This document shows positions 31,775 through 36,838 of a DNA stretch of 36,838 bases, one piece after another. The notes beneath the pieces were generated by a model. That model was not told the origin of the DNA. It saw only the letters and a list, made by a program, of their open reading frames with translations, and made no database searches. This stretch comes from Halobacteriales archaeon SW_8_68_21 (lineage in GTDB: Archaea; Halobacteriota; Halobacteria; Halobacteriales; Haloferacaceae). The stretch's first letter is position 1. The number at the start of each line of letters is the position of its first letter. Location: NCBI GenBank assembly GCA_003023405.1, contig PXST01000017.1:1-36838 (forward strand). Direction: 5' to 3'. Position numbers and translations under genes: made by a program.

Positions 31775-34453
31775 ATGCCCAGTGGTGAGTACGACCCCGA
31801 CGCCGTCGAGCCGCGGTGGCAGCGGCGGTGGGTCGACGAGGAGACGTACGCCTACCCCGACGACGATCCGGTCGATCCGAACACGGTCTTCTCCATTGAC
31901 ACCCCGCCGCCGACGGTATCGGGGAGCCTCCACATGGGCCACCTGTACGGGTTCACGCTTCAGGACTTCGTCGCCCGATTCGAGCGGATGAACGGCGACG
32001 CGACCTTCTTCCCGTTCGGCTACGACGACAACGGGATCGCCTCCGAGCGGCTCACCGAGGGCGAGCTCGACATCCGCCACCAGGAGTTCGAGCGCCGGGA
32101 GTTCCAGGCGAAGTGCCGTGAGGTCTGTGCCGACTACGAGGAGCAGTTCACCGAGAACGTCCAGTCGCTCGGGGTCTCCGTCGACTGGGACCACACCTAC
32201 CAGACGATCGAGCCCCGCGTCCAGCGCGTCTCCCAGCTGTCGTTCGTCGACCTCTACGATCAGGGCCGCGAGTACCGCGAGAAGGCCCCGGCGATCTGGT
32301 GTCCCGAGTGCGAGACCGCCATCTCTCAGGTCGAGACCGAGGACGACGAGCAGCCCAGCCACTTCAACGACATCGCCTTCGGTGTCGCGGGGAGCGACGA
32401 GAACGACGAGGTCGCCGACGAGTTCGTCATCTCGACGACGCGCCCGGAGCTGCTCCCGGCCTGCGTCGCTGTCTTCGTCCATCCCGACGACGACGAGAAC
32501 CGGGGCCTCGTCGGCGAGTCCGCCGAGGTGCCGCTGTTCGGCCACGAGGTGCCGATCATCGCCGACGAGCGCGTCGACACGGAGACCGGATCCGGGATCG
32601 TGATGTGCTGTACGTTCGGCGACCAGAACGACATCGAGTGGTATCAGGTCCACGACCTCGACCTCCGGGTCGCCATCGACGAGTCGGGCCACATGACCGA
32701 GGTCGCCGAGGAGTACGAGGGACTCCACTCCTCGGAGGCCGGCGAGGTCATCGTCGAGGACCTCGACGAGGCGGACGCACTGTTAGACCGCCGCGACATC
32801 ACCCACACGGTCAACGTCCACGAACGCTGCGGGACGAGCGTCGAGTTCCTCGTCACCGAGCAGTGGTACGTGGAGATGCTCGACAAGACCGACGAGTACC
32901 TCGACGTCGGCCGGGAGATGGAGTGGTCGCCAGAGAAGATGTTCACCCGGTATGAACACTGGGTCGAGGGACTTCAGTGGGACTGGCTCATCTCCCGCCA
33001 GCGCTCCTCCGGCATCCCGTTCCCAGTGTGGTACTGCGAGGACTGCGGTGAGGAGGTCGTCGCCGAGAAGGCGGACCTCCCCGTCGACCCGCTCTCGGAC
33101 GCCCCCCCCGTCGACGCCTGCCCCGAGTGCGGCCACGACGAGTTCGAACCCGAAGCCGACGTGTTCGACACGTGGGCCACCTCCAGCCTGACTCCCCTCA
33201 TCAACGCCGGCTGGGACTGGGACGAGGAGGCCGAGGAGTTCACCATGGAACACCCGGAGCTGTACCGGTTCGACCTCCGGCCGCAGGGCCACGACATCAT
33301 CAGCTTCTGGCTGTTCCACACGCTCGTCAAGTGCTACGAGCACACCGGCGAGGTCCCGTTCGAGGAGACGATGATCAACGGGCACGTCTTAGACGAGAAC
33401 CGCGAGAAGATGTCCAAGTCCGTCGGCAACGTCGTCGAACCCGAGACCGTGTTAGTGGAGTTCCCGGTCGACGCCACGCGCTACTGGGCCGCCGGGACCG
33501 CCGTCGGCGACGACTTCCCGTTCAAGGAAAAGGACCTCCGCGCGGGCGAGAAGCTGATCCGAAAGCTGTGGAACGCCTCGAAGCTCGTCGAGTCGCTCGC
33601 GCCGGAGCCGTTCCCGACCGAGCCGGCCGACGGCCCCCGCGAGCTCGACCGCTGGCTGCTGGCCGAACTCGACGCCGAGGTCGAGCGACTCACCGGCCTG
33701 CTCGAGGAGCGCGCGTTCTCGAAGGCCCGAGACGAGCTCCGGAGCTTCTTCTGGAACACGTTCTGCGACGACTACCTCGAGATCGCGAAACAGCGCGACG
33801 ACGACGCGGCGGCGTACACGCTCCGGACCGCCCACCGCCGGTTCCTGAAGCTGTTCGCGCCCCTCCTCGCGCACGTCACGGAAGAGCTGTGGCACGACAT
33901 GTACGCCGACGCCGTGCCGGACGCCGACGACACCGCCGGAATCGGTCTCGCCGACGGTGCGAGCGAGTCGGTCCACCTCACCGACTGGCCCGAGCCGCTG
34001 GGCATCGAGGCCGACCGCGACGCCGGGACCGCGGCGACCGCAGTCGTCGGCGCGCTCCGGACGTACAAAAGCGAGAACCAGCTGCCGCTCACCGCCCCGC
34101 TCGACGCCGTCGAGGTGTACGCCGACGTGTGCGGGTTCGAGGACGACATCACCGGCGTCATGCACGTTGATGACCTCGCGGTCCGCCCCGACGGCGACGC
34201 GCCCGTCGAGACGGTGATCACCGGTATCGACCTCGACTACGCCACCGTCGGTCCGAAGTACGGGGACCAAGTCAGCGACATCGAGGCCGCGCTGGCGAAG
34301 GGCGACTACGAGATCGGCGACGACGAGCTCCGCGTCGCGGGCGTCGCGCTCGTCGGTGACGAGTTCGCGGTCGAAGAGGAGCGACAGTATCAGGGCGAGG
34401 GCGAACTGCTTCAGGCGGACGACGTCGCCGTCATCGTCCGAAACGACGCGTAG
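31775..34453 (+). CDS. valS: valyl-tRNA synthetase
   Basis: This 892-residue class I synthetase charges tRNA-Val. The HIGH-type motif is SGSLHMGHLYG (53-56). The CP1 editing domain has STTRPELLPACVAVFVHPDD and GSGIVMCCTFGDQND, so it should deacylate Thr-tRNA. A zinc ribbon pair is CEDCGEEVV / CPECGHDEF, and the KMSKS motif is NREKMSKSVGN (about 545-549). The anticodon-binding helical domain is at the C-terminus, with no coiled-coil tail. The ATG at 31775 (MPSGEYDP) fits the TATA-like gattaagag (31741-31749). An in-frame GTG at 31766 is the alternative. It is convergent with pyrD after 24 bp. Confidence 0.96.
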   Translation: MPSGEYDPDAVEPRWQRRWVDEETYAYPDDDPVDPNTVFSIDTPPPTVSGSLHMGHLYGFTLQDFVARFERMNGDATFFPFGYDDNGIASERLTEGELDIRHQEFERREFQAKCREVCADYEEQFTENVQSLGVSVDWDHTYQTIEPRVQRVSQLSFVDLYDQGREYREKAPAIWCPECETAISQVETEDDEQPSHFNDIAFGVAGSDENDEVADEFVISTTRPELLPACVAVFVHPDDDENRGLVGESAEVPLFGHEVPIIADERVDTETGSGIVMCCTFGDQNDIEWYQVHDLDLRVAIDESGHMTEVAEEYEGLHSSEAGEVIVEDLDEADALLDRRDITHTVNVHERCGTSVEFLVTEQWYVEMLDKTDEYLDVGREMEWSPEKMFTRYEHWVEGLQWDWLISRQRSSGIPFPVWYCEDCGEEVVAEKADLPVDPLSDAPPVDACPECGHDEFEPEADVFDTWATSSLTPLINAGWDWDEEAEEFTMEHPELYRFDLRPQGHDIISFWLFHTLVKCYEHTGEVPFEETMINGHVLDENREKMSKSVGNVVEPETVLVEFPVDATRYWAAGTAVGDDFPFKEKDLRAGEKLIRKLWNASKLVESLAPEPFPTEPADGPRELDRWLLAELDAEVERLTGLLEERAFSKARDELRSFFWNTFCDDYLEIAKQRDDDAAAYTLRTAHRRFLKLFAPLLAHVTEELWHDMYADAVPDADDTAGIGLADGASESVHLTDWPEPLGIEADRDAGTAATAVVGALRTYKSENQLPLTAPLDAVEVYADVCGFEDDITGVMHVDDLAVRPDGDAPVETVITGIDLDYATVGPKYGDQVSDIEAALAKGDYEIGDDELRVAGVALVGDEFAVEEERQYQGEGELLQADDVAVIVRNDA

Positions 34454-34477
34454 GCCTCCGCTGTCGACCCGTTTCTC

Positions 34478-35533
34478 TCATAAGTCCGCGCCGACCGCGT
34501 CCTCCACCGAATCGAACCCGTCCCGTTCGAGCAGTTCGAGAAGTCCCTCGTTGATGTCGCGCGCGAGCCCCGGGCCCTCGTAGACGAGTCCGGTGTACAG
34601 CTGGACCAGCGAGGCACCCGCTCGTATCTTTTCGTACGCGCCCGCAGCGTCGGAAACGCCACCGACTCCGATCACCGGCACGTCGGTCCGCCCCGCGACG
34701 AACCGCACCCGCTCCGTCGCCGGCGACTCGATCGGTTTTCCCGAGAGCCCGCCCCGCTCGACCCGGTTGTGGTTCCGGAGCGAGTCCGGGCGCGACGTCG
34801 TCGTGTTGGTCGCGATGACGCCGTCGAGGTCGAGGTCGTCGACGACCGCGAGCGCGTCCGCGACCGCCAGCTCGGGGAGGTCCGGCGAGAGCTTCACGAG
34901 GAGCGGGTCGGCACCGGCGTCGTCGAGCGTTCCGAGGATGCGCTCTAGGGCCTCCCGGTTCTGGAGTTCACGGAGCCCCGGCGTGTTCGGACTGGAGACG
35001 TTGACGACGAAGTAGTCGCCCGCGTCGCGGACGCGCTCGTACGTGTACAGGTAGTCGTCTGGGGCCTCGGCAAGCGGTGTCGACTTTGACTTCCCGATGT
35101 TGATCCCGACCGGCACGTCGGGGAGGGGATCGCGGTCGAGACGCTCTCCGACCCTGTCCGCGCCCTCGTTGTTGAACCCCATCCGGTTGACGAGCGCCTC
35201 GTCTTCCGGGAGCCGGAACAGTCGCGGGCGCGGGTTCCCCGGCTGCCGCTCGGCGGTGACCCCACCGATCTCGACGTGTCCGAATCCGAGTGAGGTCAGC
35301 GCCCGCGGCACCTCCGCGTTCTTGTCGAACCCGGCGGCGACGCCCACCGGATTCGGGAGCGTCGACCCGAACGCGTCTACCGCGAGTCGCTCGTCGTCGA
35401 CCGCGCATCTGTCGGCGAGCGCCGACCCGACGGGTGTCCCTTGGACGCCGTCGAGCAGTCGATGAACCAGTCGGTGTGCGGTCTCCGGTGGAAGCCGGAA
35501 CAGCGCCGGTTTCAACAGGTCGTACGCGCCCAT
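34478..35533 (-). CDS. pyrD: dihydroorotate dehydrogenase, class 2 (quinone)
   Basis: This 351-residue flavoprotein oxidises dihydroorotate to orotate in pyrimidine synthesis. The N-terminal helical extension LLKPALFRLPPETAHRLVHRLL marks class 2, which docks on the membrane and passes electrons to quinone. FMN and catalytic motifs: PVGVAAGFDKNAE, GGVTAERQPGNPRPR, RMGFNNEGAD, VVNVSSPNTPGLRELQ (Ser base region), IATNTTTSR, GLSGKPI and VGGVSDAAGAYEKIRAGA. The start MGAYDLLKPAL at 35533 matches family length; the 10 extra upstream codons lack support. No other pyr genes are nearby. Confidence 0.95.
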   Translation of the reverse strand: MGAYDLLKPALFRLPPETAHRLVHRLLDGVQGTPVGSALADRCAVDDERLAVDAFGSTLPNPVGVAAGFDKNAEVPRALTSLGFGHVEIGGVTAERQPGNPRPRLFRLPEDEALVNRMGFNNEGADRVGERLDRDPLPDVPVGINIGKSKSTPLAEAPDDYLYTYERVRDAGDYFVVNVSSPNTPGLRELQNREALERILGTLDDAGADPLLVKLSPDLPELAVADALAVVDDLDLDGVIATNTTTSRPDSLRNHNRVERGGLSGKPIESPATERVRFVAGRTDVPVIGVGGVSDAAGAYEKIRAGASLVQLYTGLVYEGPGLARDINEGLLELLERDGFDSVEDAVGADL

Positions 35534-35627
35534 CGTCTGAGTCTCGTCACGAGCGACAATCAATCCGCCGACCGCGATCGACGCCGTCGCTGGGGCGCGT
35601 CTTCGAGACGTAGTACCGCGCTCGGTG

Positions 35628-35831
35628 TCAGAAGTCGTGTTCGAGCTGGTCCGGATTCGCGTCCGCCTTCTGGATGATTATCTTGCCGTCTCGGACCCGG
35701 ACGAACACCTCGTCACCGATGTCCATGCCGGCGACGGCGAGTTCGTCCTCGTGGAGGTTCACGTGGACGTTGTGATACTCCCCCTCGTCGTCCTTCGCGC
35801 CACTGGGGCTGAGCTTCTTTTTACGGACCAT
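35628..35831 (-). CDS. AbrB/SpoVT-like small DNA-binding protein
   Basis: This is a 67-residue protein with a basic head MVRKKKLSPSGAKDDE, then a swapped-hairpin-like core: YHNVHVNLHEDELAVAGMDIGDEVFVRVRDG and KIIIQKAD. This is the strand pattern of AbrB-type dimers (LPxxxRxxLGIxxGDxVxV). The head is unusual for the family. No toxin gene lies beside it, so it is not an obvious antitoxin. The upstream AT-rich element acttatgtg on the minus strand (about 35868-35876) is farther than the leaderless distance, so a short leader is likely. Confidence 0.8.
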   Translation of the reverse strand: MVRKKKLSPSGAKDDEGEYHNVHVNLHEDELAVAGMDIGDEVFVRVRDGKIIIQKADANPDQLEHDF

Positions 35832-36034
35832 CGCGGGTGTGCTTGTCGCACCTCGCCATAGCAGACACATAAGTGTTGTTTACCCGGCTCCTTCCCCGAT
35901 TCGCCTCCGCGCGCTGCCGTCTTCGGGGTGACTCGGGGGGATCTGAACGCCGTCGCGCCCGTCTCCGGGGCAAAAACCGCAACCAGCGCCCGGTATCGTA
36001 TATAAATATTGTGCCGCACAGCTTTCATTTCCCC

Positions 36035-36075
36035 GATATATTTATTACACACTGTGTGCTGGTGTCTCATGGAGG
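36035..36075 (+). promoter_or_regulatory. MC1 promoter, palindrome and ribosome site
   Basis: A strong TATA region gatatatttatta (36035-36047) is followed by a perfect palindrome CACACTGTGTG (36048-36058). A Shine-Dalgarno GGAGG (36071-36075) then lies seven bases before the ATG. A second AT-rich block tatataaatatt (36000-36010) lies further upstream. Unlike most genes here, this mRNA should have a leader with a ribosome site, as expected for an abundant protein. The palindrome sits where a repressor could block the start site. Confidence 0.7.
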
Positions 36076-36082
36076 CAAAACC

Positions 36083-36412
36083 ATGGTACGTGAAGACGGT
36101 AAGCGAAACTTTGCCCTTCGGGAGGAAGACGGATCGGAACCGAGCGAGTTCTCGGGAAACATGCCGCGTCAGGCGGCACTCAAGGCCGCTCGAACGCTGG
36201 ACCCGGCACCCTCCGAGGACGAGGCACAGCGGACGACGCTTCGCCTCCGCGAGAAGGGCACCCGAAAGGTCCACGAGTACGAGGGATGGGCTTGGATGGA
36301 CAGCGCCCCGGAGGTCGACGAGGCGGAGGACGACTTCTGGCTCAACGGCCTCGACGACATCACCAAGGCCAACGTCTCGAAGCAGGGCATCGAGTACCTC
36401 GACGGGGAGTAG
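36083..36412 (+). CDS. non-histone chromosomal protein MC1
   Basis: This 109-residue architectural DNA-binding protein bends DNA strongly and is common in Methanosarcina and haloarchaea. The MC1 core is visible as KRNFALREEDGSEPSEFSG, NMPRQAALKAARTL, TTLRLREKGTRKVHEYEGW and a C-terminal DDITKANVSKQGIEYLDGE. Acidic inserts (SAPEVDEAEDD) are haloarchaeal. The start at 36083 is fixed by the GGAGG site. It lies directly upstream of the rRNA promoters, reading in the same direction. Confidence 0.93.
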   Translation: MVREDGKRNFALREEDGSEPSEFSGNMPRQAALKAARTLDPAPSEDEAQRTTLRLREKGTRKVHEYEGWAWMDSAPEVDEAEDDFWLNGLDDITKANVSKQGIEYLDGE

Positions 36413-36589
36413 TTCCTCTCCGGGTGCGCTGATTCCGATCTCTCCTTTTATTAGCGGGTCAGACGACCCCGGATCGATACCCGCGTTGACGCGGAGACAT
36501 CGGCTCGAACGCACCGTTGCCGCGCCGCTCCGAGTCAGTTAGTCACCTCTCCCGCCTCGGCATGAAACCGCATGACGTAGCGCAGACGG

Positions 36590-36630
36590 TTCGACGGGGT
36601 TAAGTACAACCCCGGCATCTGAAGAAATGC
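36590..36630 (+). promoter_or_regulatory. rRNA operon promoter P1
   Basis: TTCGACGGGGTTAAGTAC (36590-36607) is close to the known haloarchaeal rRNA promoter block (TTCGACGGTGTTTTATG in Halobacterium, from memory). The TATA part is GTTAAGTA (36599-36606), and ATGCGAA begins 25 bp later at 36627, the usual haloarchaeal rRNA start motif. The TATA lies in the loop of GGGGTT/AACCCC. Confidence 0.85.
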
Positions 36631-36838
36631 GAAGAACGCATCGCGGACTCGGGCCGTTCAATTCAGCCCGGTTTCGTTTGACTCGTACCGTTCCGATGGG
36701 TTTATGACCCATCATCCGGTACGTTCAAATCCGCAAAAGATGAGGATCACGCCCCCTGCGCTCCGGCGTAAGCGGTGATCTGATGTGAGCCGTGGTCGTT
36801 CGGTGTCATCCAAGCCGCTGGGTGAACCGGACACCACA
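36627..36838 (+). other. pre-rRNA leader, 5' part (16S gene lies beyond the window)
   Basis: Downstream of P1 the sequence has leader-type hairpins: ATGCG-AAGAA-CGCAT (36627-36641) and GATCAC/GTGATC (about 36735-36740/36775-36780) with the conserved-looking GCCCCCT block. No 16S start (ATTCCGGTTGATCC type) is present up to 36838, so the rRNA gene itself is outside. The 170-bp stretch 36413-36580 before P1 shows no gene. Confidence 0.7.
36684..36728 (+). promoter_or_regulatory. rRNA operon promoter P2 within an inverted repeat
   Basis: TTCCGATGGGTTTATGAC (36691-36708) resembles P1, with TATA GTTTATGA at 36700-36707. It is embedded in two nested inverted repeats: outer CGTACCG/CGGTACG (36684-36690/36717-36723) and inner GATGGGT/ACCCATC (36695-36701/36707-36713), which leave TTATG as the loop. 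A start site near 36728 is expected. Confidence 0.75.

Noticed and set aside
35628..35831. AbrB-like protein as antitoxin of a toxin-antitoxin pair
   Set aside because: No small toxin-like frame is adjacent on the same strand; pyrD and MC1 are the neighbours.
36735..36780. Hairpin with GATCAC/GTGATC considered as a tRNA or small RNA gene
   Set aside because: No cloverleaf or T-arm motif. Position after two rRNA promoters fits a pre-rRNA leader hairpin better.

Overview
The window is chromosomal DNA of a haloarchaeon. Base composition is very GC-rich, proteins are strongly acidic, most genes have a TATA-like box about 25-30 bp before the start codon (leaderless style), and many small proteins belong to families I know only from Halobacteria (DUF5784, DUF5786, DUF5789, DUF5828, DUF6757 types; names from memory). 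A Halorubrum-like or other Haloferacales organism is my best guess, but genus cannot be fixed from sequence alone.

The centre of the window is a replication origin of the oriC1 class. The oapA-oapB-oapC genes (15707 down to 13957, minus strand) and orc1/cdc6 (16937-18679, plus strand) diverge from a 1.2-kb gene-free segment. It holds two near-identical inverted origin recognition boxes (16101-16128 and 16339-16367) flanking an AT-rich unwinding element (16183-16311), four 21-22 bp iterons (16675-16761), and a third box just before the orc1 start codon. To the right lie a Sec11-type signal peptidase, a small gene without a visible canonical start, and the DNA polymerase D small subunit.

Left arm (1-13710): a partial DUF5828-like gene, two small genes, an S9 peptidase, archaeal IMP cyclohydrolase (purO), tRNA-Gln(CTG), the KEOPS subunit Cgi121 overlapping the Hel308 helicase, a structured repeat element, a methyltransferase, a split two-gene MgtE/SLC41-type transporter, two haloarchaeal unknowns with a 29-codon membrane microprotein, an acetyltransferase-like gene and aspartate kinase. 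Most are on the minus strand, co-directional with a fork leaving the origin leftwards.

Right arm (21838-36838): a pspAB / membrane protein / IMPACT-family operon, an MBL-fold hydrolase, an NAD-binding epimerase-like protein coupled to a membrane protein, small DUF genes, a PHP phosphoesterase, hemB, a one-cluster ferredoxin bracketed by inverted copies of the structured repeat, valS, pyrD, an AbrB-like protein and the chromosomal protein MC1. The window ends in two tandem rRNA promoters and the pre-rRNA leader, so a 16S rRNA gene should begin just beyond the edge.

The most interesting material is non-coding: a family of hairpin-rich repeats (7713-8030, 30621-30910 and an inverted short copy 31228-31356) whose stems differ in sequence but stay paired; origin-box-like sites far from the origin (4476-4543, 10219-10240, 20410-20430); and the iterons beside the origin. 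I see no CRISPR array, prophage, transposase or toxin-antitoxin module.
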